A stretch of 64,000 nt of DNA from Hymenobacter lapidiphilus (GCF_003417065.2 NZ_QVLT01000013.1:57918-121917); one strand, 5' to 3'; shown: positions 1 through 8,995, numbered from the stretch's first letter. Made by a program: numbers and translations. Notes: generated by a model from the letters alone, not told the origin.

Positions 1-962
1 CGGCGCATGGCCTCGAAAGCCAGTCCCAGGTTGCGGAAGGCGGCAATATCAGCCTGCTCAAACGTCAGCTGGGGGTAGTCGAGGAAGCTGAAGCGCGGAA
101 ATTCGTTGGGCAGCCGCGCGGGGTAGCCCAGCGCGTATTGAATGGGCAGCTTCATGTCGGGCAGACCGAGCTGGGCTTTCAGCGAGCCATCTTCGAACTG
201 CACCAGCGAGTGGACGATGCTCTGCGGATGCACGATGACTTCCACCTGCTCGTCGCGCAGGCCGAACAGCCACTTGGCCTCAATCACTTCGAGGCCCTTG
301 TTCATGAGCGAGGCCGAGTCGATGGTGATTTTGGCGCCCATGTCCCAGTTGGGGTGCTTGAGGGCCTGGGCGCGGGTTACCTGGGCCAGCTGCTCGCGGC
401 TGCGGCCCCGGAACGGCCCGCCCGAGGCCGTGAGGATGATTTTCTCAATGGGGTTCTGCTCCTCCCCTACCAGGCACTGAAAAATGGCCGAGTGCTCCGA
501 ATCGACGGGCAGCAGGCGCACCTGGTGCTCGCGCACCAGCTCGGTTATCAGCTGGCCGGCCACCACCAGCGTTTCCTTGTTGGCCAGGGCAATATCGTGG
601 CCGGCACGGATGGCGGCCACCGTGGGCAGCAGCCCGGCGTAGCCCACCATGGCCGTCAGCACCACGTCGGTATCGGGCCGTCCTGCCACCTCGACCAGGG
701 CCGCCGCACCGGCCAGCACCTCCGTTTCGGGCTGATTGGCCAGGGCGTCGCGCACGGCGGCATAGCGGCTTTCGTCGCCGATGACTACGACGGCGGGCCG
801 GAACTCGCGGGCCTGGGCCACCAGCAAATCGGCGTTGGACTGGGCCGAGAGGGCCGACACAACGAAGCGGCCCGGCTGGGCACGGAGCACGTCGAGGGCC
901 TGGGTACCGATGGAACCGGTGGAGCCGAGCAGGGCGACGCGCTTAGGGGATTCGAGGGACAT
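1..962 (-). CDS. dxr: 1-deoxy-D-xylulose 5-phosphate reductoisomerase, C-terminus cut by window edge
   Basis: Second enzyme of the MEP isoprenoid pathway: NADPH- and metal-dependent conversion of DXP to 2-C-methyl-D-erythritol 4-phosphate in the cytoplasm. The reverse strand from ATG 962 reads MSLESPKRVALLGSTGSIG, a Rossmann NADPH motif (GSTGSIG, about residues 13-19). The metal and substrate motif VDSEHSAIFQ follows near residue 150, and then GGPFRGR, KITIDSASLMNKGLEV and HPQSIVHS. All are hallmark Dxr sequences. About 320 of the usual roughly 390 residues are visible and the rest lies left of the window. A TACCTTTG box lies upstream at 990-997. The identification is firm; only the 3' end is missing. 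Confidence 0.96.
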   Translation of the reverse strand, partial: MSLESPKRVALLGSTGSIGTQALDVLRAQPGRFVVSALSAQSNADLLVAQAREFRPAVVVIGDESRYAAVRDALANQPETEVLAGAAALVEVAGRPDTDVVLTAMVGYAGLLPTVAAIRAGHDIALANKETLVVAGQLITELVREHQVRLLPVDSEHSAIFQCLVGEEQNPIEKIILTASGGPFRGRSREQLAQVTRAQALKHPNWDMGAKITIDSASLMNKGLEVIEAKWLFGLRDEQVEVIVHPQSIVHSLVQFEDGSLKAQLGLPDMKLPIQYALGYPARLPNEFPRFSFLDYPQLTFEQADIAAFRNLGLAFEAMR

Positions 963-989
963 GGAACGGGGGTGGGTTGCGGCTACTGG

Positions 990-997
990 CAAAGGTA
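990..997 (-). promoter_or_regulatory. Putative -7 promoter box for dxr (TACCTTTG)
   Basis: Exact match to the Bacteroidota -7 consensus TAnnTTTG on the reverse strand, 27 nt before the dxr ATG. The predicted transcript would start near 983. A clear -33 TTTG is not obvious. Confidence 0.5.
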
Positions 998-1017
998 GCG
1001 CAAGCCTGCACAGTTGC

Positions 1018-1656
1018 TCACAGTTGTCCTGGCACTCCCGATCGGCGGTAGCGGCGCTGATATGCTTGTTTACGCAACTCTTGAAACTGCTCTTTTTTCA
1101 AGGCATAGTCGGTTACAACCGAATCAACCTTATAGTGCGTGAGGGCGCCAATGTCGGTGCCTTGTTCATCCCGGAACACCTTCCGAAGACGATTAGGAGT
1201 TTCAAACCAGCTAATTTCCGTGCTTACTTGCATCCCGTCCGCGCCGAAAGCCGCTACTTTCTGACGGCTGATAAGTTGGTGGCGGGCATCATACACTAGC
1301 CGCCATAAATTCGACATATATTCCCCATCGTACATAAGCACCGTTATTTCCTGGCGATTGGGGGTGTTTTGCTGCAACGAATAGAAATAAGCGGGGGTGT
1401 CTTCACGGTGCGGTTTGGCCGTCTTCTGGAAATAGCATTGTTCTTCCGCTGGCGTCAGTTCCCGCAGTCTAGAATGCTTACTGGCCACTGAAAATGTATC
1501 TAACCGGGCCATTTTAAACCAGGTAGAATCTAAAAAGTCATCTGTCATTGAAGCTCCCGAAGCAATGGACGGCGAACCGATAGGTGATTCCGGTGTGCTA
1601 CAAGCTCCAGTTACCAGCAGCAGAGAGATTATCGCGAGACGATTAGCAAATAACAT
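1018..1656 (-). CDS. Small predicted lipoprotein of unknown function
   Basis: The 212-residue product starts MLFANRLAIISLLLVTGACS, a short signal peptide ending in a lipobox with Cys19, so it should be lipidated and held in the envelope. The body is soluble (for example WFETPNRLRKVFRDEQGTD) and has no domain I recognise. It lies upstream of dxr on the same strand, but dxr's own promoter box falls between them, so they are probably separate units. A TACATTTT box (1672-1679, reverse strand) lies just before the start. I do not recognise the family. Confidence 0.75.
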   Translation of the reverse strand: MLFANRLAIISLLLVTGACSTPESPIGSPSIASGASMTDDFLDSTWFKMARLDTFSVASKHSRLRELTPAEEQCYFQKTAKPHREDTPAYFYSLQQNTPNRQEITVLMYDGEYMSNLWRLVYDARHQLISRQKVAAFGADGMQVSTEISWFETPNRLRKVFRDEQGTDIGALTHYKVDSVVTDYALKKEQFQELRKQAYQRRYRRSGVPGQL

Positions 1657-1797
1657 GTATGTGGTCTATCTAAAATGTAGTTTGTTTAAGATGCCTGTAA
1701 CCTACAAAAAATCCAGTAGAGTAAAAGAGGTTTATTTAGAGTTGGCCTTTTGTTATCTAAACACCGTAATATAAGTCTACTCCCTCATTCCCATACT

Positions 1798-2286
1798 TTG
1801 AGCACTCCTGCCCCCGCCGCCCCCGATTCCGCCGCCTTCGATAAAGCCCGCGCCGGCCTCTGGGCCAGCCTACAAAAACACCTGGCCTCCATCTACGCCG
1901 CCGAAACCGACTACCGCGCCGCCACCCGCTTCACCGATACGTTCCCGTTCCTAAACTCGGCCGCCACGCCCCAGCAGCTCCTCGACTACCAGCACCAGCG
2001 GGCCGTATTGCGCGACCTGTTCGTGGACGAAACCTCCCAGCTCGACACGCTGGTAAAGGCCATCCGCACTAAGGGCTACGCCGAAGACGACAAGAAGCTG
2101 CTGCTGCTCATGATTCTGGGCTACCTCGACCTGGCCGAAACCGTCTTCGCCCTACTCGATACCCAGCGCCCCAGCCAGCTGGAGCCCGACGAGGAGCTGG
2201 ACGAAGCCCGCGGCCGCTTCGAGCGCATCCGCAACTTCGTGCGCCTCAACATCCGGGGCATAGCCGGCCTGCTGAAAGGAATGTAA
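1798..2286 (+). CDS. Hypothetical alpha-helical cytoplasmic protein
   Basis: I prefer the TTG start at 1798 (STPAPAAPDSAAFDKARAGL) because the composition upstream is unlike coding DNA; an ATG at 1750 in the same frame is the alternative. The product has about 163 residues, is rich in Ala, Leu, Asp and Glu and is probably all helical, with no signal peptide or membrane segment. Features include LLLLMILGYLDLAETVFALL and a charged C-terminal part ending RGIAGLLKGM. No family recognised. A large palindromic repeat follows the stop codon and separates it from a convergent gene. Confidence 0.6.
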   Translation: MSTPAPAAPDSAAFDKARAGLWASLQKHLASIYAAETDYRAATRFTDTFPFLNSAATPQQLLDYQHQRAVLRDLFVDETSQLDTLVKAIRTKGYAEDDKKLLLLMILGYLDLAETVFALLDTQRPSQLEPDEELDEARGRFERIRNFVRLNIRGIAGLLKGM

Positions 2287-2293
2287 TAGGCTA

Positions 2294-2392
2294 GACGTCA
2301 TTCAGAGCGAAGCGAAGAATCTCGCGTGCTGACGTTGATATACTATTGCAACATCAGCACGCGAGATCCTTCGCTTCGCTCTGAATGACGTT
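2294..2392. repeat. Palindromic repeat, family A copy 1
   Basis: Long inverted repeat with arms beginning ACGTCATTCAGAGCGAAGCG and ending CGCTTCGCTCTGAATGACGT around a short AT-rich loop. It lies between convergent genes and could fold as a bidirectional terminator. The ends match the other GTCATNCTGAGCGAAG hairpins in this window. Confidence 0.85.
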
Positions 2393-2847
2393 TAGCTAAC
2401 AGCTATTACCCTCACTGATTTCCCGTTGAACATCACCGAGTCGCCGGGGCGTTTGCCGGCCAGCACCGCCGCAACGGGCGCGGCGGCCGATACGGCGAAA
2501 TAATCCATGCCATCTAGCGGTAGTTTGCCGGCGCTGATGCCGAGGTAGAACCAGCCCATAGAGGTGTGCACCAGCGCCCCGGGCCGCACCGCGTCGCAGG
2601 GTAAGTCGGGGTTGATGCGCTGCAACTCCGCTAGTAGCAGGCGGGCCTGCTGCAGCTGCACTAGGTTCCGGTCGCGCTCATTTTGGGCCATGGCGCGGCC
2701 GGTTTCGTACTTGTCGCCGGCGCTGCTCTTGGTTTCGGAGTTGGCCGATTCCTGCGCCGCATTTATGGCGGCCTGGATGGCATCCATACGTTCCTGCACG
2801 TAGGCCAGGCACAGGGCGTGGAGACGGGGTTTCGTAGCAACGGTCAT
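2392..2847 (-). CDS. GreA/GreB C-terminal-like small protein
   Basis: A 151-residue cytoplasmic protein. The N-terminal half is a helical region (GDKYETGRAMAQNERDRN, about 44-61). The C-terminal half reads VHTSMGWFYLGISAGKLPLDG then VLAGKRPGDSVMFNGKSV. This resembles the FKBP-like C-terminal domain of GreA/GreB elongation factors (pattern SP...ALLGKxxGDxV), but the acidic coiled-coil tip is not evident. In Bacteroidota such proteins are often mislabelled as 3-oxoacyl-ACP synthase. The final codons (Ile-Ala-Val-Ser-stop) come from a GCTGTTAGC sequence like repeat family C. A role in transcription is inferred only from this similarity. Confidence 0.6.
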   Translation of the reverse strand: MTVATKPRLHALCLAYVQERMDAIQAAINAAQESANSETKSSAGDKYETGRAMAQNERDRNLVQLQQARLLLAELQRINPDLPCDAVRPGALVHTSMGWFYLGISAGKLPLDGMDYFAVSAAAPVAAVLAGKRPGDSVMFNGKSVRVIAVS

Positions 2848-2849
2848 AC

Positions 2850-3372
2850 TCAGGCACTAAAGCCCCATTCAAGAAGCAGAAAATTCTCAGGCTGCAGACC
2901 TACCTGCAAGCCGGCTTCCATCCAAGCTATTTGTGTGGACCGAAGTTGGTCCTTTTTTCGACGTTTGAGTTCGGCAAATATTACCGTGCCGTTGTACCAA
3001 CCCAGTACATTCCAGCAGCCAGCGTAGCTACTGCCGTTGCGCGCGGCAATTTCGGCTAGCAAAGAGATAGAGCCCCTCATTGGGTAATGGCTGGTCCTGT
3101 TGCTGCCCTTGTAGCACGTCCTCCCAAGCAGTGAATAATTTAGGGCCCTTGGCATTAGCTCCGAAGGTTTGCACCCAACGCGCATCCCAACCCGACAACA
3201 GAAATAACTCGTATCCGCACAGCTCGGCAAATAATGGCCGGCCGCCAAAATCAATTAGCGGCTTGTTACCAAACTTATACGCAGTGGGTTCGCCGGCCCA
3301 GCGCCGCAACTCCAACTCGACCTTAGGAACCGCAATATAACCAGCGGTACCAAATATAATTTCGGTAGCCAT
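2850..3372 (-). pseudogene. Frameshifted VRR-NUC/endonuclease-like gene
   Basis: The reverse strand from ATG 3372 (MATEIIFGTAGYIAVPKVEL) reads to LPNEGLYLFA and then runs into a stop at 3028. The next frame continues without a gap as EIAARNGSSYAGCWNVLGWY, then NGTVIFAELKRRKKDQLRST and TQIAWMEAGLQVGL, ending at 2850. Joined, the product has about 173 residues. The second part resembles the VRR-NUC/PD-(D/E)xK core (ELKRRKKDxLRxTQxxW). The break lies in a GCTAGC sequence near 3054-3061, where one extra base, or four (TAGC), would explain it. It is either a true pseudogene or a sequence error. The nuclease assignment is tentative; the frame change is clear. Confidence 0.6.
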
Positions 3373-3405
3373 TGGGTGCAGTAAGCAGGGATACTGCACA
3401 GACAT

Positions 3406-3575
3406 CTAAGTGAAAAAGCGAAACTAAAAAGTCTTTAAAACCTGGTGTTGAAAGTACAAAATGGCTTGTCATTCATACGTTTCATAAATGAAGCCAGCCC
3501 TGCAAAGGACTCGCTCTCCTAATTGCCTTAATTCATAATCATGAGGAAGAATCACAGTTTTTCAGGGTCACCGGC
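3406..3575. other. AT-rich intergenic stretch without a gene
   Basis: Lower GC than the surroundings, between the start side of the frameshifted gene and the 3' end of the M28 peptidase gene. No convincing coding region, RNA or repeat was seen. Confidence 0.5.
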
Positions 3576-5162
3576 CTACAACTGGCCAACGGTCTTAACA
3601 ACCGGCAGGGCTTTGCGGGGTAGCTTTTGGTCGCGCATGGCGGCTTGGTACACGAACGAGGCGACGACCACTGCGGCTTGTTTGAGGTCGTCGGCGGGCA
3701 GGCGCTCGTAGGTGTCCATGTTGGTGTGGTGGGTGCGGGTGCCGTAGTCGAGCGGGTCCTGGATGAACTGGAAGCCCGGCAGGCCCACGGCGTCGAAGGC
3801 CAAGTGGTCGGTGCCGCCGGTGTTGCGCAGCGTGACAGTAGTAGCGCCGAGGTCGGCGAAGGGCGCGAGCCAGTCGCGGAAGATGGGCGCGGCGGCCTCG
3901 TTGCCCTGGGCATAGATGCCGCGGATTTTACCGGCCCCATTGTCAAGGTTGAAGTAGGCAGCCAGCTTTTCGTGGTCGGGCAGCAGCTTCATGGTGGCGG
4001 GGTCGGCGAAGTGGTTTTTCACGTAGCCCCGCGAGCCGAATAGGCCCTGCTCCTCCTCGCCCCACAGCGCAATACGAATGGTGCGGCGCGGCTGCACACC
4101 GGCCGCTTTCAGCAGGCGCATGGCCTCCATCATCACGGCCACGCCGGCGGCGTTATCGGTGGCGCCGGTAGCGGCGTGCCACGAGTCGAGGTGGGCGCCC
4201 AGCATCACCACTTCGCTCTTGAGCTTGCGGTCGGTGCCGGCAATTTCGGCCACCACGTTGTAGCCCTGCAGGTCTTTGTCCTGGAAGCGGGTGCGGGTTT
4301 CCATCTCCACTTCTACCGGCAGGCCGGCTTCGGAAAGGCGGATGAGGCGCAGCAGGTCCTCAGGCGCCATTTCTATTTCGGGCAGCACGGGCTTGGCGTC
4401 GGCGGCGTAGGGGGCGCCGTTGGAGGTGAAGAACGTGCCGTCGGAGCCCCCGCGGGAACTCAGGATGGCAGCGGCCCCTTCGGCCTGCACCATTTCCAGC
4501 AGTTTGGCGCGCAGGGCAAGCTGGGCCCGACGGTTCTTCAGCTGCTCATCGGCCTTGGGGTCGGTGGGCTTGGGCGCGGCGGTCGGGGCTTCCAGCTTGA
4601 ACTCGGCCATTTTCTGCAGTGCCTCATCGGTGTGGCGGCGGGCATCGGGCTCGAAAGAGGGCTTGGGCGGGTTGGCAACTTCCAGCAGCACAATTTTGTC
4701 GCGCAGCTGGCCCTTGTACTTGTCGAGGTCGGCCTCGGAGGCGGCTTTCACCACCATCACCTGCTTTTTGAGCGCGCCGTTGGTGCTCGGCGTCCAGGCC
4801 TTGGGAGCCCCAATGAGGGCGTGGTAGTAGGGGGCCGTCATGGCCAGATACGACTTATCGATGTTCCAGCCGCGGCCGAACACGCCCCAGGGCTCGATGT
4901 TGGCCTTGGTCATGCCCCAGTCGGCGAGCTGCTTGCGGCTCCACTCGTTGGCGCGGGCCAGGCCCTCGGAGCCGGCCAGGCGCGGGCCGCTTACGTCGGT
5001 CAGGTAGAAAGCCGTTTCCATCACTTTGGAGCGGTTCAGGCCTTCATCTTTGATTTTGGCGAGTACGGCCGGGTCGGCCTTGGTGCCGCCCGACTGGGCC
5101 AGCGCGGGTGCGGAAACAGCCAGCGAGCCGGCCAGAATGACGAAACGGAAGGTATTCAGCAT
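3576..5162 (-). CDS. Secreted M28-family zinc peptidase
   Basis: The 528-residue product starts at ATG 5162 with a Sec signal peptide (MLNTFRFVILAGSLAVSAPA, cleavage likely after ALAQ). I chose this start over upstream codons because the signal peptide begins here. A PA-like inserted region precedes the catalytic domain. Zinc-site motifs are GAHLDSWHAATGATDNAAG (about 322-340), WGEEEQGLFGS (about 369), TDHLAFDAVGLPGFQF (about 450) and THHTNMDTYERL (about 476), matching the M28 His-Asp-Glu-Asp-His ligand set. It probably releases amino acids from peptides in the periplasm or outside the cell. It is divergent from the ABC exporter gene. The family is firm; the substrate is unknown. Confidence 0.92.
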   Translation of the reverse strand: MLNTFRFVILAGSLAVSAPALAQSGGTKADPAVLAKIKDEGLNRSKVMETAFYLTDVSGPRLAGSEGLARANEWSRKQLADWGMTKANIEPWGVFGRGWNIDKSYLAMTAPYYHALIGAPKAWTPSTNGALKKQVMVVKAASEADLDKYKGQLRDKIVLLEVANPPKPSFEPDARRHTDEALQKMAEFKLEAPTAAPKPTDPKADEQLKNRRAQLALRAKLLEMVQAEGAAAILSSRGGSDGTFFTSNGAPYAADAKPVLPEIEMAPEDLLRLIRLSEAGLPVEVEMETRTRFQDKDLQGYNVVAEIAGTDRKLKSEVVMLGAHLDSWHAATGATDNAAGVAVMMEAMRLLKAAGVQPRRTIRIALWGEEEQGLFGSRGYVKNHFADPATMKLLPDHEKLAAYFNLDNGAGKIRGIYAQGNEAAAPIFRDWLAPFADLGATTVTLRNTGGTDHLAFDAVGLPGFQFIQDPLDYGTRTHHTNMDTYERLPADDLKQAAVVVASFVYQAAMRDQKLPRKALPVVKTVGQL

Positions 5163-5344
5163 ACGGAAAAGTGGAGATGGGATAGTCGGGAAGCAGCTCA
5201 AAAACCCCGAAAAAATGCCGGAGTTGCAGCGGCACTGCTTCCGGATGCCGGATGAAGCCCGCACACGCTACTTAATCAATTTACCCCCCAGCAACTCCCG
5301 CCCCATTGCCGCCGTCTAATCGGGTTCACGCTTCCTACCGCACT

Positions 5345-7156
5345 ATGAGCCTCTGGGAAATTATCCGGCGCCTGTACCCCTACGTGCGGCCCTATCGCGG
5401 GCTGGTGCTGGGCACACTGCTGCTCACGCTGGTCGGTTCGCTGGCGGCCCAGGTGAACCCGTTCGTGCTGCGCTACACCGTAGACACGGTGCAGGATTTG
5501 CTCGACCGCAACCAGGGGCTGGCCCAGGGCATGGATTTGCTGCTGCTGGTGAGCGGGGTGCTGCTGGGCAAGGAAATCATTTACACCTGCATCCAGTTCG
5601 GGCAGCGGTATTTTGGCGAGAAAATCCGCATCAGCGTGTCGGGCCGCCTGATGCACGAGGCCGTGCAGCGCGTGGTGAGCTACCAGCTGGGATTTTACGC
5701 CGACACCGGCAACCAGACCGGCAAACTCCAGACCCGCATCGACCGGGGCGTGGAGAGCCTGATGAAGCTGGTGCAGAATTTCTTCATCGACATCCTGCCG
5801 CTGTTTGCCAACTCGCTGGTGGCGCTGGTCGTCATGTTCGCAGCCAACCTGTACGTGGGGCTGGTGGCGGTGGCGGTGCTGCCGGTGTACTTCTGGCTGA
5901 GCTTTCGGCAGGCCGACCGCCTCAACGGCACCCGCCGGGCGCTGCGCGGTTTGCGCGAGGCCCGCAGCCAGGGTCTGGTCAACCTGATTGATTCGGCCAT
6001 TGTCATCAAAAGCTTCGTGCGCGAAGACTACGAGGCCACCAAGCAGACCCAGCTCCAAGACGAGCTGCAGGCCGCCCAGCTCCAGACGCGCCGCATCAGC
6101 TTCCGCTACGACGGCCTGAAAACCTTCACCGAGCAGATTGGCGTGGTGCTCATCATCATCCTGACGGCCTACCTAGTGCTCGACCGGCAGATGTCCATTG
6201 GGGCCATCATGTTCCACATCCTGCTGTTCAACAATGTATCGGCCCCCATCCGGCAGCTGCACCGCATTTACGACGAGATGAACGATGCCCTCACTTACTC
6301 CGAGGGCTTCTTCGACATTCTGGACGCCGAGGACGCCGTGGAGCCCACCGGCCCGTTGCGGCCGGCGCACCTGCACGGCACCTTCGACATCTGCAACGTC
6401 GATTTCACGTACCCCAGCGGCACCCAGGCCCTGCACGACGTCTGCCTCACGATTGAAGCCGGCAAAACCACCGCCCTGGTGGGCCTGAGCGGGGCCGGCA
6501 AGAGTACCATCATCAACCTACTCTGCAAGTTCTACGCCCCCGACCGCGGCCAGATGCTACTCGACGGCGAGCCGCTGGCCGACTACGACACCCACGACCT
6601 GCGCCGGCAAATCGGGCTGGTGCTCCAGAAAAACCACATTTTTAAAGGCACCATCGAGGAGAACATCCGCTACGGCCTCATGGATGCCACGCTGGCCCAG
6701 ATCGAGCACGCCGCCCGCCAGGCCTACCTGCACGAGCAGATTATGGAACTGCAGAAAGGCTATCAGAGCGACGCCCAGCAGCTGTCGGGGGGGCAGCAGC
6801 AGCGCATCGCCATTGCCCGGCTGTTCCTCAAAAACCCGCCCATTATCCTCCTCGACGAGCCCACAGCCTCACTCGACGCCATTGCCACCGAGCAAATCAA
6901 GAACTCACTCGACGCCATCAAGCAGGGCCGCACGGTGGTCATCATCTCCCACAGCCTCGCCCAGATTGTGGACGCCGACTGTATCTACGTGATGAAACAG
7001 GGACGCATGGTGGAAAGCGGCACCCACGAGCACCTATACGACCTGCGCGGCACCTACCGCGAAATTTTCGACGCCTCGGCCCGCAGCCTCAACATCGAGA
7101 AGCTGGCCCGGGTGCTGGTGGATGATGGGGATGATGTGGGCGACACGGCGGGATAA
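5345..7156 (+). CDS. ABC exporter, fused permease and ATPase (MsbA/MdlB type)
   Basis: About 603 residues from ATG 5345 (MSLWEIIRRLYPYVRPYRGL). The N-terminal half is a six-helix type I ABC transmembrane domain; the C-terminal half is the nucleotide-binding domain. The ATPase motifs are Walker A GLSGAGKST (about 380), Q-loop VLQKNH, signature LSGGQQQRIAIARL (about 480), Walker B IILLDEP (about 500) and the H-loop IISHSLAQIVD. The half-transporter layout implies a dimer in the inner membrane. Relatives export lipids, peptides or drugs, and the sequence alone does not fix the substrate. The gene stands alone, divergent from the M28 peptidase. Confidence 0.93.
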   Translation: MSLWEIIRRLYPYVRPYRGLVLGTLLLTLVGSLAAQVNPFVLRYTVDTVQDLLDRNQGLAQGMDLLLLVSGVLLGKEIIYTCIQFGQRYFGEKIRISVSGRLMHEAVQRVVSYQLGFYADTGNQTGKLQTRIDRGVESLMKLVQNFFIDILPLFANSLVALVVMFAANLYVGLVAVAVLPVYFWLSFRQADRLNGTRRALRGLREARSQGLVNLIDSAIVIKSFVREDYEATKQTQLQDELQAAQLQTRRISFRYDGLKTFTEQIGVVLIIILTAYLVLDRQMSIGAIMFHILLFNNVSAPIRQLHRIYDEMNDALTYSEGFFDILDAEDAVEPTGPLRPAHLHGTFDICNVDFTYPSGTQALHDVCLTIEAGKTTALVGLSGAGKSTIINLLCKFYAPDRGQMLLDGEPLADYDTHDLRRQIGLVLQKNHIFKGTIEENIRYGLMDATLAQIEHAARQAYLHEQIMELQKGYQSDAQQLSGGQQQRIAIARLFLKNPPIILLDEPTASLDAIATEQIKNSLDAIKQGRTVVIISHSLAQIVDADCIYVMKQGRMVESGTHEHLYDLRGTYREIFDASARSLNIEKLARVLVDDGDDVGDTAG

Positions 7157-7215
7157 CCATCTATTCAGTTTGAAGCCTATTACCAACCACGCGCATTTCC
7201 ACACGGCTGGCTGCC

Positions 7216-7223
7216 TACCTTTG
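7216..7223 (+). promoter_or_regulatory. Putative -7 promoter box (TACCTTTG)
   Basis: Exact TAnnTTTG match 55 nt before the ATG of the secreted protein gene at 7279. Only a weak TTTC lies in the -33 region. Confidence 0.45.
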
Positions 7224-7278
7224 CCGCCACCTCGGACAAGCGGCTCCCAAAGCCGCCTTTTTTCACGCGGCATTGCTC

Positions 7279-8280
7279 ATGAATTGGTTTTTTGCTTTCT
7301 GCTCGCTTCTGCTGCCCAGCACGGTTGCCTACGCCCAGCAGACTCTCGCGCCGCTGGCCCAGGTTATCCCGCTACCCGCTGAACTGGTCGAGCGCGAAAA
7401 CCAGTTTTCCGGGCTCTGCACCTACCGCGGCCAGCTGCTGCTCATGTCGGAGAGCCGCCTGCAGGAGCAGGCCGAAGCAAAAGTATACGGTCTGGCCCTT
7501 GCCGACCTCGACCAGCAGCTGGCAGGCCAAACCGGTGAGCTGCCCTTCCGCAAATACCCCATTCGGGGCCTCGACAAAGCCCGGGCCCGGATTGATGGCG
7601 CCGCGCCCATCTATGAGGGCCTGGAGGCTATGGCGGTACTGCGCGACACGCTTTATTTTTCTATCGAAACCGTTACGTCGGCTCTCAATTGCTACCTCGT
7701 GCGGGGGGTGCTAAACGAAAGCCAGCGCATTATTCAACTCGACAGCAGCTACTTGGTGGCCCTGCCTAAGCCCCTGCTGACTACTGGCACGCCGGCTTAC
7801 AACGCGGGTTTTGAAGCTATGGCCAGCAACCGCAACCGCGAGCTACTGCTGCTGTTCGAGTACAACTACCTGGCCCGCGGTAACCAGGCCCTTGCCCTCC
7901 GCCACCACAGCCCCCGAAGCATCGCGCTGCCCCCACTGCCCTTCCGGGTAACGGATATGGAGCCCGCCGGCAGCCGGCGCTTCACGGCCATCAACTACTT
8001 CTTCAACGGTCCCTCCGACCGGGTGTACCGCATGTCGCTCCCCGACCCCAACGCCCGCCTGATTCAGGACAGCACCGCCAGCTACCAGCACTACAGCCGC
8101 CTCATCAGCCTGCGCTACAAGCGCAACCGCATCAAGTGGAAGCCGCTATTGGAGCTACCGACCGAGTACCAGACCTACAACTGGGAAGGCCTGGCGGCTT
8201 ATAAAAGCGGCTATTTCCTGATCAACGACAAGTACGGGTCCTCGGGCCAGTCGACGCTGCTGTATCTGCGGCGGCGGTAG
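7279..8280 (+). CDS. Secreted protein, likely beta-propeller (phytase-like esterase type)
   Basis: Starts at ATG 7279 (MNWFFAFCSLLLPSTVAYAQ), a Sec signal peptide with likely cleavage at AYA-Q; about 333 residues. The mature part has repeating blade-like motifs: NQFSGLCTYRGQLLLMSE, EGLEAMAVLRDTLYFSIET, AGFEAMASNRNRELLLLFE, VTDMEPAGSRRF and NWEGLAAYKSGYFLINDKYG. This spacing of acidic-Gly/Ala repeats and the NWEGLA motif is typical of esterase-like phytase and SdiA-regulated-type propellers. Catalytic function cannot be read from the sequence. A promoter box lies at 7216-7223. Confidence 0.7.
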   Translation: MNWFFAFCSLLLPSTVAYAQQTLAPLAQVIPLPAELVERENQFSGLCTYRGQLLLMSESRLQEQAEAKVYGLALADLDQQLAGQTGELPFRKYPIRGLDKARARIDGAAPIYEGLEAMAVLRDTLYFSIETVTSALNCYLVRGVLNESQRIIQLDSSYLVALPKPLLTTGTPAYNAGFEAMASNRNRELLLLFEYNYLARGNQALALRHHSPRSIALPPLPFRVTDMEPAGSRRFTAINYFFNGPSDRVYRMSLPDPNARLIQDSTASYQHYSRLISLRYKRNRIKWKPLLELPTEYQTYNWEGLAAYKSGYFLINDKYGSSGQSTLLYLRRR

Positions 8281-8350
8281 TGGCAAGCATTTCTAACAGC
8301 ACTATCCATTCTCAGTGCTCACTGAAGCTGTGGGTCATCTGACCATAAAT

Positions 8351-8995
8351 ATGCTTTCACCGCTTACCCAGTTTTTTAGCCAATACGCTACCAATCGCCC
8401 CAGCCCACGCGAGTTGGCTTATCATCTCCCGTACTGGTTGCGGTTCGATTTATCAGGACAACTTCCGTCCGATGATGTCGGCTATTTTCCCATGGTGCTA
8501 CACCGGGCGGCCACACTGTTCGAGGCGGCTTTCCAGCCTACTGATGAAGTGCTGGTGGTGTATCAGGATCACCGTTACAAGCGTCATCGTATTCATAGCA
8601 CTAGCTACCTGTTCCGGCAGTTAGGTATTCGTAAGCACGATGTCGTGTTTGAGAAGCGACGTGCCATAGCCAACCCTGATGCCTACCACGAAGGCCGCTG
8701 GGTTCGAATGTTACTCCCAACTACTGCAGCGCAAATCCCGCACCGGGCACTGCTGGCCGCCATCAGCCGCCAAGATTTTCCTTCACCGGGAGTGCAGACC
8801 CTGCGCGGCCAACTGTTCTTTTTCAACCAAACCAGCGGCATCATTTTTTACATGTACGATGACCGTGGACTAGTTATATCCAGTGACAGTGCCGCCAGCT
8901 CACGCCCCTTCTACCAGCGCTACCAGGAGTGGATTCTTGACTATGACCGCCCGATTATAGACGCTTTGTTTGCTCCAAGTGAGCTAAATCGGTAA
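8351..8995 (+). CDS. DUF3885-like cytoplasmic protein
   Basis: About 214 residues from ATG 8351 (MLSPLTQFFSQYATNRPSPR); a GTG at 8315 in the same frame is a less likely start. The pattern LPYWLRFDL, then ATLFEAAFQPTDEVLVVYQ, and near the end IIFYMYDDRGLVISS followed by YQRYQEWILDYDR matches the DUF3885 layout of an N-terminal RF-type motif and a terminal YDDRG motif. The function is unknown; such genes often occur near toxin/immunity loci, but none is visible here. It ends at a terminator hairpin (9001-9033). Confidence 0.65.
   Translation: MLSPLTQFFSQYATNRPSPRELAYHLPYWLRFDLSGQLPSDDVGYFPMVLHRAATLFEAAFQPTDEVLVVYQDHRYKRHRIHSTSYLFRQLGIRKHDVVFEKRRAIANPDAYHEGRWVRMLLPTTAAQIPHRALLAAISRQDFPSPGVQTLRGQLFFFNQTSGIIFYMYDDRGLVISSDSAASSRPFYQRYQEWILDYDRPIIDALFAPSELNR

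Noticed and set aside
138..998. 286-codon plus-strand reading frame
   Set aside because: Antisense to dxr; the reverse strand carries all Dxr motifs. Long opposite-strand frames are expected in high-GC DNA.
4176..5255. 359-codon plus-strand reading frame
   Set aside because: Antisense shadow of the M28 peptidase gene, rich in Gly/His/Val as expected from its complement.
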